Counted from the stretch's first letter, positions 36,133-45,676 are shown. The stretch: DNA of 64,000 nt from Fidelibacterota bacterium (GCA_018649625.1 JABIHN010000041.1:1-64000); one strand, 5' to 3'. A program made the numbers and translations. Notes: a model not told the origin generated them from the letters alone.

Positions 36133-37803
36133 TTATTTTAAAATTGCACCTGTATTTGCAGATGTAACCATTCGAGCATATCGCCCTAAATATCCATTTG
36201 TAATTTTTGGTTCAAATTTCGGAAGGTTATCTAACCTAGATTGAATTATTTCATCCGATAATTCTACCATTAATATTTTTTTAGAGATATCAACATGAAT
36301 AATATCCCCATTTTCTATTGCTGCGATTGGCCCTTTTTCAGCTGCTTCTGGGGAAATATGCCCAATACAGGCTCCACGCGTTCCACCTGAAAACCTTCCA
36401 TCAGTTATGAGTGCTACTTTATCTCCAAGCCCCATACCCATTATTGCACTCGTAGGAGATAACATTTCGGGCATACCAGGACCGCCCTTCGGTCCTTCAT
36501 ATCGAATAACCACTACATCCCCGACTTGCACTTCTTGATTCATTATACCTGAAAGAGCTTCTTCTTGAGATTCATAAATACGTGCTGGACCTGAATGAAC
36601 TAACATTTTAGAATCAACCGCTCCCGTTTTTACAATGGAACCATTTGGTGCTATATTTCCAAACAATACCGCTAAGCCACCTTCTTTTGAATATGGAGAT
36701 TGAACTGTTCGAATTACTGATTTATCCTTGATTTGTGCATTTGAAATATTTTCACCTAAGGTTTTTCCTGTAATAGTTGGAAGATTTAATTGCAATATAC
36801 CTTTCTTTTTAGATAACTCTCTTAATATTGCTGAAATACCCCCAGCGCGGTCCACATCTTCCATATGAACATCGGGAGTCGCTGGACTCACCTTACATAT
36901 ATAAGGTGTATTTTTTGAAATATCATTTAACTCTGAAAGATCAAAATCAATACCAGCTTCATGGGCGATTGCTAATGTATGTAGAACAGTATTTGTACTT
37001 CCACCCATTGCCATATCTAAAGCAAATGCATTTCTAATAGAATCTTTTGTAATGATATCTCTTGGATTGATGGCATTATTTACCATATTTAGTATTTTTT
37101 CCCCTGCTTGTTTAACTAACTCCAATCGACCTTCATCTACAGCTAAGACTGAGCCATTTCCGGGCAAAGCAATTCCCAAGGCTTCCATTAAACAATTCAT
37201 AGAGTTTGCGGTAAACATTCCAGAACAAGAGCCACAAGTAGGGCAACCTTCTTTCTCTAACTCCATTAATTCATCTTCAGATAACGTACCTACTTTAACC
37301 TGTCCAACACCTTCAAATACTGAAATCAAATCTACTTTTTTACCATTAACAATTCCCGCTTTCATAGGGCCACCAGAAACAAAAACAGTTGGGATATTTA
37401 TTCGAACAGCAGCCATCAGCATACCCGGAACAATTTTATCACAATTAGTAATACATAAAAGGCCGTCTAATCGATGGGCTTCAACTACTGTTTCTATAGA
37501 ATCAGCAATTAATTCACGACTTGGCAAAGAATATCGCATACCAATATGTCCCATTGCAATACCATCATCTACGCCAATAGTATTGAATTCAAAAGGGACT
37601 CCCCCAGCTTCACGAATAGCTTTTTTAGCAACTTTACCAAATTCTTGAAGATGGACATGACCTGGGATTAGGTCAATATAGGAATTTGCAATTCCAATGA
37701 ACGGACGTTCAAAATCTGATTCGTCCTGTATAACGCCAGTTGCCCGTAGCAAACTACGATGTGGAGCATGTTCAAAACCTTTTTTTATAGTATCTGATCT
37801 CAT
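36133..37803 (-). CDS. ilvD: Dihydroxy-acid dehydratase
   Basis: This encodes 556 residues. Family motifs are [12 protein letters not shown] with a cluster Cys, [20 protein letters not shown] with the other cluster cysteines, and [20 protein letters not shown] near the C-terminus. It dehydrates dihydroxy acids to 2-ketoisovalerate and 2-keto-3-methylvalerate. It is the first structural gene of the branched-chain operon, preceded by a 140-nt leader section and a candidate Ile/Leu/Val-rich leader ORF. Its own ribosome-binding site is weak. Confidence 0.96.
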   Translation of the reverse strand: MRSDTIKKGFEHAPHRSLLRATGVIQDESDFERPFIGIANSYIDLIPGHVHLQEFGKVAKKAIREAGGVPFEFNTIGVDDGIAMGHIGMRYSLPSRELIADSIETVVEAHRLDGLLCITNCDKIVPGMLMAAVRINIPTVFVSGGPMKAGIVNGKKVDLISVFEGVGQVKVGTLSEDELMELEKEGCPTCGSCSGMFTANSMNCLMEALGIALPGNGSVLAVDEGRLELVKQAGEKILNMVNNAINPRDIITKDSIRNAFALDMAMGGSTNTVLHTLAIAHEAGIDFDLSELNDISKNTPYICKVSPATPDVHMEDVDRAGGISAILRELSKKKGILQLNLPTITGKTLGENISNAQIKDKSVIRTVQSPYSKEGGLAVLFGNIAPNGSIVKTGAVDSKMLVHSGPARIYESQEEALSGIMNQEVQVGDVVVIRYEGPKGGPGMPEMLSPTSAIMGMGLGDKVALITDGRFSGGTRGACIGHISPEAAEKGPIAAIENGDIIHVDISKKILMVELSDEIIQSRLDNLPKFEPKITNGYLGRYARMVTSANTGAILK

Positions 37804-37943
37804 CTATTTTCTTATTCGTCCATATTTCATAAAAACACAAAGGCCAAATCAAACAAATTGTAAAAATAGGTAGGATAAGGGGATTTTTCGGGAGGAAGTT
37901 TCTCCGCTGTCATCTTCGCCTACTGTATTATTTAAATAATCTG

Positions 37944-38096
37944 TCAGACGATTTGGACAGCGAGTCCAATAATCACTAGAATCAGTAAATCAATAATCAG
38001 ATTGTTAATCTGCAGGAGATCAATATTAATATCAAATGTACGCGCACCTATTTGGCCGTGTACTTCTTGATTCATTTTTCTGTATTGATTTATCAT
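37944..38096 (-). CDS. Candidate Ile/Leu/Val-rich leader peptide before ilvD
   Basis: This 50-codon ORF runs from ATG 38096 to TGA 37944, with 'aagg' 9 nt before the ATG (a second in-frame ATG is at 38075). The last 28 residues are mostly branched-chain, including NLIIDLLILVIIGLAVQIV. Ile, Leu and Val make up 22 of the 50 residues. It starts about 35 nt after a good promoter and ends 140 nt before ilvD. CTCGCTGTC in its 3' end is complementary, with one bulge, to GACAGCGGAG downstream. A GTAGG...CCTAC stem followed by CTATTTTT could be the terminator, but it is weak. The alternative is a small single-span membrane protein. Confidence 0.45.
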   Translation of the reverse strand: MINQYRKMNQEVHGQIGARTFDINIDLLQINNLIIDLLILVIIGLAVQIV

Positions 38097-38138
38097 TTTA
38101 GCTAACCTTGTTCTCCATTATTGGAAAACTTGGTCGAA

Positions 38139-38167
38139 ATTTTACCCGAAAATTAAGATAGTTCCAA
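38139..38167 (-). promoter_or_regulatory. Promoter for the ilv-leu operon
   Basis: On the minus strand the -35 is TTGGAA (38167-38162), then a 17-bp spacer, then the -10 TAAAAT (38144-38139). Transcription would begin near 38132, about 36 nt before the leader ORF start. It lies just behind the asnB stop codon. The TTGG-type -35 also occurs at the trp leader promoter. Confidence 0.5.
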
Positions 38168-38185
38168 TATATTTATCAATTAATA

Positions 38186-39775
38186 TTATTCTTGATAATT
38201 ATCTAATTCTCGTGCGGATGGATCAATTGCATCAGTCCATTTTGGCATCCAAAAATGTGGAATTAATTTTTCATGACCTCCAAAATAAGATTCAAATACC
38301 TTACGGTAATAATAGCTCTCTTTTAGAAGAGGGACACAATGGTTCATATTTGAACTCTCCTTATAAAATTCATAATTTGAGATTTTAGCATCAACAAAAC
38401 CTTGTATAATATGATGCCACGATTTCTTTTTTGCACTGACACCATCAGAAAATGCACATTTACGACGCCAAAGGACATCATTAGGCAGGAGTCCTTGATT
38501 ATCAAATGATTTTCGTAATAAATATTTTTCTAATCGATTAATACCGTCAAACTGTTTTAACTCAGCCGGGATAGAGAGATAGTATTTCACAAACGCTTTA
38601 TCTAGAAATGGCGTCCTAGCTTCTAAACCATTTGAACTAATACTTCGATCCGATCTTAAAACATCAAAATAATGAATTTCTTTTAAAAGCCGTTCACTTT
38701 CACTTTGCAATGCCAATGAATTTGGTGCGTTTTTTAAATAAACATAACCACAACATGCTTCATCTGCACCGTCTCCGTTAAAAATAACTTTACAATCCGA
38801 ATTTTCTGAAATGTATTTTGAAACAAGATAATTTCCAACACTGGCTCTCACGGTCGTTGTATCATAAGATTCAATAGCGTAAATAACTTTATCTATCGCA
38901 TTCAAAAAGTCATCTTCTGACACTTCAATTTGATGATGTTTAGTTCCTAAGTGATCAGCTACTGTTTGAGCATATTTAAGATCTATACTTCCCGGAAGCC
39001 CAATAGAAAATGTATTAAGTTTTGGACCGTCATAATATTTATTTACAAGGGCAGAAATCAAGCTTGAATCCAACCCTCCAGACAATAGACATCCAATTTC
39101 ACGTTCTGCCATTAATCGTTTTTGAACAGCATCTGTTAATAATAATTGAATTTTATTGCAAATATCTTCTTCGGTTTTTTCCTGATTTCGCATTCCATTA
39201 TAGTGAAAATAGGAATTGAACTTATTTGGCGACTTGGAATGCCACCAAGCTCCAGGTGGAAATGGCGAAATGTCCTTGCAATACTTTATTAATGGCTTTG
39301 CTTCTGAAGCTATCATGATTTCTTCTCCATCGTAGCCAATAAATCCGGGACGAACTCCCATAGGATCCCTACCTGCAGTTATTTCGCATTTACTTGAATC
39401 ATAAATCACAAACATAAATACACCATCGAGTTCAGCGATTGTTTTTTCAATTCCGAATTTTTCAAACATCAGTAAAATTATTTCACAATCTGATCCCGTA
39501 ACCAAATCTAATTTATATTTTTTGGCTAATTTTAGATAGTTATAAATTTCACCGTTACAAATCATTGTTAATGAATCATTTTTAGGATGTCTCATAGGCT
39601 GATTACCAGTAACAGACATTCCCATAATAGCTAACCGGTGAAACCCAAATAAAATATTATCCGCAAGTTTTTCATGTTGTGTATTATCTGGTCCACGATA
39701 AGAAATTAAGCCTATATCATCTTCCAGTGCTTCCTGTGAATGTTTTGTCCCTTTATAAAAATAAATACCACACAT
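38186..39775 (-). CDS. asnB: Glutamine-hydrolysing asparagine synthetase
   Basis: This encodes 529 residues. The N-terminal Ntn glutaminase has the catalytic Cys2 (MCGIYFYKG), RGPD (27-30) and NGEIYN (74-79). The C-terminal synthetase domain has the PP-loop LLSGGLDSSLISAL (230-243) and NGDGADEACCGY. The order and length fit AsnB. It makes Asn from Asp, Gln and ATP. The ATG has a strong 'aaagga' site and is preceded by a terminator and a leader ORF with six consecutive Asn codons. That context strongly supports asparagine, rather than another amide product, as the regulated end product. Confidence 0.93.
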   Translation of the reverse strand: MCGIYFYKGTKHSQEALEDDIGLISYRGPDNTQHEKLADNILFGFHRLAIMGMSVTGNQPMRHPKNDSLTMICNGEIYNYLKLAKKYKLDLVTGSDCEIILLMFEKFGIEKTIAELDGVFMFVIYDSSKCEITAGRDPMGVRPGFIGYDGEEIMIASEAKPLIKYCKDISPFPPGAWWHSKSPNKFNSYFHYNGMRNQEKTEEDICNKIQLLLTDAVQKRLMAEREIGCLLSGGLDSSLISALVNKYYDGPKLNTFSIGLPGSIDLKYAQTVADHLGTKHHQIEVSEDDFLNAIDKVIYAIESYDTTTVRASVGNYLVSKYISENSDCKVIFNGDGADEACCGYVYLKNAPNSLALQSESERLLKEIHYFDVLRSDRSISSNGLEARTPFLDKAFVKYYLSIPAELKQFDGINRLEKYLLRKSFDNQGLLPNDVLWRRKCAFSDGVSAKKKSWHHIIQGFVDAKISNYEFYKESSNMNHCVPLLKESYYYRKVFESYFGGHEKLIPHFWMPKWTDAIDPSARELDNYQE

Positions 39776-39796
39776 ATCGTTTCCTTTTTAATTGAT

Positions 39797-39835
39797 AAAA
39801 AAAAACCCCCAAGAATTAAATTCTTGGGGGTTTTT
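39797..39835 (-). terminator. Attenuator terminator before asnB
   Basis: On the minus strand CCCCCAAGAA, a 5-nt loop and TTCTTGGGGG form a 10-bp stem (39830-39821 with 39815-39806), extendable by A-T pairs, followed by nine T residues. It lies 20 bp before the asnB ATG. Its 5' arm ACCCCC (39831-39826 region) can instead pair with GGGGGT (39873-39868) in the Asn leader ORF. That alternative structure is extended by AAAGCTT/AAGCTTT (39867-39861 with 39845-39839) and AACC/GGTT (39857-39854 with 39849-39846). It is a textbook mutually exclusive terminator/antiterminator pair. Confidence 0.9.
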
Positions 39836-39855
39836 TTAAAAGCTTAACCTTATGG

Positions 39856-39963
39856 TTACAAAGCTTTACCCCCACTTATATTATTATTATTATTATTAAA
39901 TAAAGTGTTAAATTGATCCAAATTATTGGATTGCTTTCGCCATAAAATATTTTGTAATTCCAT
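39856..39963 (-). CDS. Asn-rich leader peptide of the asnB attenuator
   Basis: This is a 35-codon ORF (ATG 39963, TAA 39858-39856). It contains ten Asn codons, six of them consecutive: residues 21-30 read LFNNNNNNIS, and the peptide ends GGKAL. The poly-Asn run is encoded by six AAT codons, which look like a TTA microsatellite on the plus strand. The run lies 6-8 nt before the GGGGGT strand of the antiterminator. A ribosome waiting for Asn-tRNA would free GGGGGT to capture the terminator's CCCCC. Fast translation to the stop would cover it and let the terminator form. The ribosome-binding site is weak; the transcript may start almost at the ATG. Confidence 0.85.
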   Translation of the reverse strand: MELQNILWRKQSNNLDQFNTLFNNNNNNISGGKAL

Positions 39964-39968
39964 GGCTA

Positions 39969-39997
39969 ATCTTATGGATAAATCTTATGGATACCAA
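39969..39997 (-). promoter_or_regulatory. Possible promoter of the asnB leader
   Basis: On the minus strand TTGGTA (39997-39992), a 17-bp spacer and TAAGAT (39974-39969) form a candidate promoter that would start transcription at about the leader ATG (39963), giving a nearly leaderless transcript. The same TTGGTA -35 precedes the trp leader. Alternatively, transcripts arrive by read-through from proC, since no terminator separates it from this region. Confidence 0.35.
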
Positions 39998-40017
39998 TAC
40001 CCATCATTACCCTTTTT

Positions 40018-40827
40018 TTATGATTTCTTAATTATATCTTCAATCTTATTTGCAGAACGAACAATTGCTCGAATCATAGCAGAGCTGAAACCTTGATGTT
40101 CCATTTCATTTAATCCTGAAATAGTTATGCCTTTTGGAGTTGTCACCTTATCAATCTCTGATTCAGGATGCATTTTAGAATTTATTGTTAAAGATGCAGC
40201 TCCTCGAGCTGTTTGAGCCGCAAGTAAGATTGCTTCTTCAGCATGGAACCCAATTTCTGTTCCACCTTGAGATGCTGCACGGACTGCCCTAAGAAAGAAT
40301 GCTAACCCAGACCCACATAATGCTGTGGCAGGAGCAATTAAATCCTCTTTTACAATTAGCGTTTGCCCTAATTGATCAAATATTTTTTTTACTGCTTCTA
40401 AGGAATGAGTATCTTTATCTAAGGATGCTATACATGTCATGGATTCACAAATAGCTACTGCTATATTAGGCATAACTCTAACAATTGGTATTTGTTGACC
40501 AACAATAGATTTAATTTTATTGATTGAAATCCCTGTCATTGTCGAGATTAAGATATGTTTTTTGGAATCCAACTCTTCCTTAAAAGATGTAAGCACTTGC
40601 TCAGCATCTTGTGGTCCTACACATACAATAACCAAATCACTCATTTTTACAGCAAACGAATTATTATCAGTTACTTGAATTCCCAGAGTTTTAAATGCAT
40701 TTATTTCTGAAAGATTTCGACGAGTTAATACCAGATTCTCTGAAGAAAAAGAATCAGACTTCACTAAGCCATGAGCAATCGCTTTCCCAAGATTTCCTGC
40801 GCCAATAATTGATATTTTAGTTTTCAT
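40018..40827 (-). CDS. proC: Pyrroline-5-carboxylate reductase
   Basis: This encodes 269 residues. A Rossmann N-terminus (ISIIGAGNLGKAIAHGLV) binds NAD(P)H. The C-terminal P5CR signature is present as LCGSGLAFFLRAVRAASQGG and PKGITISGLNEMEHQGFS (about 230-247). It reduces pyrroline-5-carboxylate to proline, completing the proB-proA-proC set in order. It is the last gene of the his-arg-pro supraoperon and is followed by the Asn leader region without an obvious terminator. Confidence 0.95.
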   Translation of the reverse strand: MKTKISIIGAGNLGKAIAHGLVKSDSFSSENLVLTRRNLSEINAFKTLGIQVTDNNSFAVKMSDLVIVCVGPQDAEQVLTSFKEELDSKKHILISTMTGISINKIKSIVGQQIPIVRVMPNIAVAICESMTCIASLDKDTHSLEAVKKIFDQLGQTLIVKEDLIAPATALCGSGLAFFLRAVRAASQGGTEIGFHAEEAILLAAQTARGAASLTINSKMHPESEIDKVTTPKGITISGLNEMEHQGFSSAMIRAIVRSANKIEDIIKKS

Positions 40828-40869
40828 ATTTATGTTCCTAAATAATAGTTGTTAATTACATTTATTATA

Positions 40870-42111
40870 TCAAACTCTTATTTGTCCATTCCCAATTACG
40901 ACAAATTTTGTTGTAGTTAATTCTCGCAAACCCATAGGTCCGAATGAATGTAATTTTGTAGTACTAATTCCTATTTCAGCACCTAAACCCAATTCGCCAC
41001 CATCGTTAAAACGAGTAGACGCATTTACAATGATTGCAGAACTATCCAACGCCTGAATGAATGTATCAATGGATTTTTCATCCTGACTAACAATCCCTTC
41101 TGTATGTTGGCTTGTAAATTGCTGAATGTGACTAATGGCATGGTCTAAGTCATCAACTACTTTAATAGCTAAAATTAAGTTAAGGAATTCTGTGTCATAA
41201 TCAATATTAGTTGCGGGCTTAACATTATCAGAATATGATTGGGTAATCTCACACCCGCGAATTTCCACATTTTCATTATTTAAACTATCAATCATTATTG
41301 GTAAAAATGAATCAGCGATATTATGATGTACCAATAATGTTTCTAATGCATTGCAAACACCGGGTCGCTGTACTTTTCCATTCATCACGATAGCAATCGC
41401 TTTGTCAATATCTGCAGATTCATCGACAAACACATGACAATTCCCTTTGTAGTGTGCAATAACTGGTACTGTAGCTATAGAATAAATATGTCGAATAAGA
41501 CCTTCTCCACCTCTGGGAATAATTACATCCAATACATCATTCATTTTTGCCATTTCATCAACATTTGCACGGTCTGTATTTGGGGCAATATCTATTGCAT
41601 GTTCAAGGTTATGATTTTTTAATACACTTTTTAATATTTTAACTAAAATAGTATTCGAATGAAAAGCTTCAGACCCACCGCGGAGTAATAGTCCATTCCC
41701 TGCATAAAAACAGAGAGATGCAGCTTCAACTGTTACATTTGGTCTTGATTCATATATGACCCCAATGACACCTAGCGGTATTCTTCGACGTTGAACTTGT
41801 AGCCCATTTGGCCTTGAATAATCTTCAGTGATTTCGCCAACCGGGTCTTGGAGAGTTGCAACTTCTTTAACACTATCAGACATTGATTCAATTCTATTTT
41901 TATTCAATCGTAATCTATCAATCATAGCAGAAGAAAGCCCATTCCTTTTCCCTTCTTCTAGGTCAAGTAGGTTTGCAGATATAATTATATCAATATTGCC
42001 ATTGATTGCATCTGCCATTTCTCTTAAAATAGTTTGTTTTTGACTTGTCGATATTGTGGGTAGAACTAAACTTTCTTTTTTAATTCTTGCACCAATTTCT
42101 TTTAAACTCAT
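40870..42111 (-). CDS. proA: Glutamate-5-semialdehyde dehydrogenase
   Basis: This encodes 413 residues, the usual ProA length. Motifs are LGVIGVIYESRPNVTVEA, GNGLLLRGGSEAFHSN, and the active-site Cys region VQRPGVCNALETLLVH (Cys near residue 252). It reduces glutamyl-5-phosphate to glutamate semialdehyde. It is separated from proB by 3 bp and from proC by 42 bp, so the three proline genes should be co-translated in order. Confidence 0.95.
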   Translation of the reverse strand: MSLKEIGARIKKESLVLPTISTSQKQTILREMADAINGNIDIIISANLLDLEEGKRNGLSSAMIDRLRLNKNRIESMSDSVKEVATLQDPVGEITEDYSRPNGLQVQRRRIPLGVIGVIYESRPNVTVEAASLCFYAGNGLLLRGGSEAFHSNTILVKILKSVLKNHNLEHAIDIAPNTDRANVDEMAKMNDVLDVIIPRGGEGLIRHIYSIATVPVIAHYKGNCHVFVDESADIDKAIAIVMNGKVQRPGVCNALETLLVHHNIADSFLPIMIDSLNNENVEIRGCEITQSYSDNVKPATNIDYDTEFLNLILAIKVVDDLDHAISHIQQFTSQHTEGIVSQDEKSIDTFIQALDSSAIIVNASTRFNDGGELGLGAEIGISTTKLHSFGPMGLRELTTTKFVVIGNGQIRV

Positions 42112-42114
42112 TTT

Positions 42115-43242
42115 TTATTTTTCCTTTATAATCACCATATTGTCCCGATGAATGATTCCCCGGTGATGCTTAAAACCAAGTATAGATTCAATTTCCGAAG
42201 ATTGTTTTCCCAGAATTAGATTAATTTCTTCTTGGTCATATTCTACGATTCCCCTAGCAATTACTTCCGATTCGGGCGAAAGACACATTACACCATCTCC
42301 TCGGGAAAATGCTCCTTCCGTTTTTATAATTCCAGATGGAAGTAAACTGGCTTTTTTTCTGCAGATGGCCTGTGCAGCTCCTTGATCAATAATCAATTTT
42401 GCTTTTGGCTTCAAGGCGTGAGCAATGAATGCTTTTTTAGAATTCAATTTTGATTTAGTTGGTTGAATAAATGTCCCGATTGGCTCAAATTCTAAAAGTT
42501 TTTTCAAAATGAAATCATTTTGACTATTGGCAATAATGGTGGGGATACCATATTGTGCCGCCATGATAGGTGCTTCTAATTTGGTGAAAATTCCGCCCCG
42601 ACTGATTGTCCCTAACTTTGTTTTTGGAATATTCATTTTTAGTTGTTCAAGTTTTTCAATACTTAATGTTTCATAAATATCTGTTTCAGGATGCGTCTTC
42701 GGATCCTTTTCTCCAATTCCATCAATATTAGATAAAATAATAAATAAATCTGCACTCACAAGGTTGGTACAGAGTGCTGCCAGAAAATCATTATCGCTAA
42801 ATTGAATTTCTTCTGTGCTTATCGTATCATTCTCGTTGATGATAGGAACCAAACCATGGTCTAACAAATTTTCCAGCGTATTTCGAGCACTTAAATATCG
42901 TTGCCTATCGTGCAAATCGTCATGAGTTAAAAGCACTTGAGCGATGGTCAAATTGTGTTTTATAAAAAAACGTTGGAATGTTCCAAGAAGAATTGGCTGG
43001 CCAATGGCTGCTGCCGCTTGCTTATTTTCGATAGATGTGCCTTGCTCATTTAATAAGTGGCGTCCGGCAGCTACAGCTCCACTGGAAACAAGGACAACTT
43101 GAATTCCTTGTTGAATCAGTTGGGAGATATCATCCACCAAAGATTCAATTCGGTTTGGGTTTATTTTTCCATTTTCATGACATAAACTAGAACTGCCGAT
43201 TTTGACAACAATTCGTTTTAATTTGGGGAGCGTCCGTTTCAT
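42115..43242 (-). CDS. proB: Glutamate 5-kinase
   Basis: This encodes 375 residues. The amino-acid kinase domain occupies about 1-260 (VVKIGSSSLCHENGK, VLVSSGAVAAGR, NENDTISTEEIQFSDNDFLA). A C-terminal PUA domain follows (about 285-370, LLPSGIIKTEGAFSRGDGV). It phosphorylates glutamate as the committed, normally proline-inhibited step. The start overlaps the argH stop by 4 bp. Full length with the PUA domain matches the E. coli type. Confidence 0.95.
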   Translation of the reverse strand: MKRTLPKLKRIVVKIGSSSLCHENGKINPNRIESLVDDISQLIQQGIQVVLVSSGAVAAGRHLLNEQGTSIENKQAAAAIGQPILLGTFQRFFIKHNLTIAQVLLTHDDLHDRQRYLSARNTLENLLDHGLVPIINENDTISTEEIQFSDNDFLAALCTNLVSADLFIILSNIDGIGEKDPKTHPETDIYETLSIEKLEQLKMNIPKTKLGTISRGGIFTKLEAPIMAAQYGIPTIIANSQNDFILKKLLEFEPIGTFIQPTKSKLNSKKAFIAHALKPKAKLIIDQGAAQAICRKKASLLPSGIIKTEGAFSRGDGVMCLSPESEVIARGIVEYDQEEINLILGKQSSEIESILGFKHHRGIIHRDNMVIIKEK

Positions 43243-44444
43243 ATTTTATTTATTATTTTTGCTACCTTTAAATATGCATCTCGAAACGGGACACCCTGTT
43301 TCACCAAATCATAGACTTTTTCTGTCGCAAAAAGCTCATCAGTTAGAGCATCATGACATTTTTGTTTATTTACTTTTAGGTTTGAAAAAAGCAAATCTGC
43401 TATTTGTAGACTTTCTAATGTAACGGAGAACCCATTCATAATAGGTTCTTTGGTCAATTGCATATCTCGATTATAACCAGATATAAGATTTGATGTTAAT
43501 CGAGAAACTTGAAATTCATAAGAAGATACAATATGATATTTTGCACGAAGTAGCTCCAAGACATCTGGGTTTTTCTTTTGGGGCATGATAGAACTTCCCG
43601 TACAAAATTCATCAGGGAGTTTTACATATCCAAATTCTGGCATGCTGAATAAGATTAAATCTGATGCGATTTTATTTAAATCCAACATGATTTGAGATAA
43701 GATGTGTAGGATAGTAATTTCAAATTTTCCACGACTATATTGGGTATAAATAGGATTTTCTTGTACTCTAGAAAATTGCAATTCTTCTGCTGTGAATTTC
43801 CGATCAATATTTAACGGCACACCATATCCTGCAGCAGTGCCCAACGGGGATTGATCCACTAATTTCGTAGCGGTTTTTAATAATATTAGATTATCCATCA
43901 TTGAATCAGAAAAACTATTACACCATAATTCAAAAGAAGAAGGCATTGCTTTTTGCATATGGGTGTATCCGGGGAACTGTATTTTCCCATACTTATTTGA
44001 CATATTGGAAATCGAAGTGGTTAAACGATTGATGCTTTGTTCAACAATAGCAATATGATCTATGTAATAGAGCCTTAAAGCAGTTAAAACTTGGTCATTG
44101 CGGGAGCGAGCTGTATGGATTTTTTTTCCGATATCTCCAAGTTTACTTGTAAGGAACATTTCAATAGCTGTATGACAATCTTCCTGCTCTTGAGTAATAT
44201 TAAATTCCCCTGTTTTATCTAAGTCTATTATATTATTTAATTCATGCACTAGTTCATTGACTTCATCCTTGGATAACAAGTTTATTTTACCCAACATTTT
44301 TGCATGAGCAATGGATGCAATACAATCGTATTTTACAAGTTGCTTATCTAAAATAGGATCATTCCCTACGGTAAAAGATTCGATCGTTTTATTCAAATCA
44401 TAACCTTTATCCCACAATTTTTTCACGATGATTCCTTCCGCCAT
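43239..44444 (-). CDS. argH: Argininosuccinate lyase
   Basis: This encodes 401 residues, shorter than the roughly 460-residue enterobacterial enzyme, mainly at the C-terminus. Catalytic motifs are intact: TARSRNDQ (111-118), [14 protein letters not shown] (158-171), and the flexible fumarase/lyase signature [12 protein letters not shown] (283-294). It splits argininosuccinate to arginine and fumarate. It overlaps argG by 22 bp and proB by 4 bp, placing arginine genes inside a his-pro transcript. Confidence 0.94.
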   Translation of the reverse strand: MAEGIIVKKLWDKGYDLNKTIESFTVGNDPILDKQLVKYDCIASIAHAKMLGKINLLSKDEVNELVHELNNIIDLDKTGEFNITQEQEDCHTAIEMFLTSKLGDIGKKIHTARSRNDQVLTALRLYYIDHIAIVEQSINRLTTSISNMSNKYGKIQFPGYTHMQKAMPSSFELWCNSFSDSMMDNLILLKTATKLVDQSPLGTAAGYGVPLNIDRKFTAEELQFSRVQENPIYTQYSRGKFEITILHILSQIMLDLNKIASDLILFSMPEFGYVKLPDEFCTGSSIMPQKKNPDVLELLRAKYHIVSSYEFQVSRLTSNLISGYNRDMQLTKEPIMNGFSVTLESLQIADLLFSNLKVNKQKCHDALTDELFATEKVYDLVKQGVPFRDAYLKVAKIINKI

Positions 44445-45676
44445 CGGTAAGGTTTATTTTTATGAAGTACCAAGTGGTGAGCCTTAAGTCGAATGGCATT
44501 AATGTTGATAAACCCTTGTGAATCTATGGCATTAAATCCTCCTTCAATCTCCATGCTGGATAAATCTTGATTATACAATGATGATTCTGATTCTCTGCCT
44601 GCGGGAATAATATTCCCCTTATATAGCGCAAGTCTTACGGTTCCATTTATTGCTTCCTGGCTTTTATTAAAAGCAGCCATAATGAAATCCATTTCAGGTG
44701 AAAACCAAAAACCATTATAAATCAATTCTGAGAACTTTGGTATCAGCATATCTCTTAGGTGCATTACTTCCTTGTCCATAGCTATTCCTTCCAAATCACG
44801 ATGCGCCAACCATAAAATTGCTCCACCGGGTGTCTCATAAATACCTCGAGATTTAATCCCTATAAATCTATTTTCCACCATATCTAATTGACCGATTCCA
44901 TTTTCACCGCCAATTTCATTTAAATAATTGAACAATTCTAACGGGTCTGTTTTTTCAGTACCATCATCTAGATTCTTCACACAAAGTGGCGTGCCATTTT
45001 CGAATGTAATTTCGATTAACGTTTCTGAATCCGGAGCATTTTTTACTGTATTTGAAATTGTAAAAACATCATCATTCGGACGCTTTGATGGATCTTCAAG
45101 GATGCCGGCTTCATGGCTAATATGCATTAGGTTTTCATCTTCGCTGTAAGGGCGTTTTTTAGATGCGGTAATTTCAATATCATACTTTTTCGCATAATTA
45201 ATCATATCCGTACGTCCCTTAAATTCTTCTAAGAAAACAGGGTCTTTCCAGGGAGCAATGACCTTTATATCTGGATTTAACGCATAATATCCCAATTCAA
45301 AACGTACTTGATCATTCCCCTTTCCTGTTGAACCGTGGGACACATATTCAGCACCTTCAATTCTTGCTATTTCAATTTGTTTTTTTGCAAGGATTGGGCG
45401 CGCCAAGGATGTACCCAATAAATATTGTCCCTCGTACAGCGCATTTCCTTTTAATGCTGGGAATATATAATCGGTCACAAATTCTTTTCGCAAATCTTCT
45501 GTATATACCTTTGATGCACCTGTGGCAAAGGCCTTTTTTTCTACAGCTTCAAAGTCTTCTTTTTGACCCACGTTTCCAACAAAACAAATGACTTCATATT
45601 CTTGATTTGCCAACCATTTTAAAATGATTGATGTATCTAAACCACCGCTATAAGCTAGCACTACTTTCTTATTCAT
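44423..45676 (-). CDS. argG: Argininosuccinate synthase
   Basis: This encodes 417 residues. The N-type ATP pyrophosphatase loop is AYSGGLDTS (8-16). [15 protein letters not shown] (about 114-128) and [14 protein letters not shown] (about 265-280) are family signatures. It ligates citrulline and aspartate. The start overlaps hisI by 8 bp and the end overlaps argH. Earlier arginine genes (argB/C/D/F/J) are not in the window. Confidence 0.95.
   Translation of the reverse strand: MNKKVVLAYSGGLDTSIILKWLANQEYEVICFVGNVGQKEDFEAVEKKAFATGASKVYTEDLRKEFVTDYIFPALKGNALYEGQYLLGTSLARPILAKKQIEIARIEGAEYVSHGSTGKGNDQVRFELGYYALNPDIKVIAPWKDPVFLEEFKGRTDMINYAKKYDIEITASKKRPYSEDENLMHISHEAGILEDPSKRPNDDVFTISNTVKNAPDSETLIEITFENGTPLCVKNLDDGTEKTDPLELFNYLNEIGGENGIGQLDMVENRFIGIKSRGIYETPGGAILWLAHRDLEGIAMDKEVMHLRDMLIPKFSELIYNGFWFSPEMDFIMAAFNKSQEAINGTVRLALYKGNIIPAGRESESSLYNQDLSSMEIEGGFNAIDSQGFININAIRLKAHHLVLHKNKPYRWRKESS

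Larger units (their letters stand above)
37804..38185 (-). promoter_or_regulatory. Leader region of the ilv-leu-cimA operon
   Basis: This 382-bp gap between asnB and ilvD holds, in transcription order, a promoter (38167-38139), the candidate leader ORF (38096-37944) and about 140 nt of untranslated leader. The last part has two alternative pairings. The leader's CTCGCTGTC can pair with GACAGCGGAG downstream, or GTAGG can close with CCTAC ahead of a short T-run. The arrangement mimics the clear attenuators before hisG, trpE and asnB, but with a less convincing terminator. No T-box specifier or antiterminator consensus is visible. Confidence 0.45.

Noticed and set aside
37804-37830. Eight-codon ORF ending at the ilvD start (MKYGRIRK)
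   Set aside because: No bias toward branched-chain residues and no linked hairpin; most likely chance.
39880-39897. (TTA)n microsatellite
   Set aside because: On the minus strand it is six AAT codons in frame inside an ORF that precedes asnB and is followed by a matching terminator/antiterminator, so a coding explanation is better.
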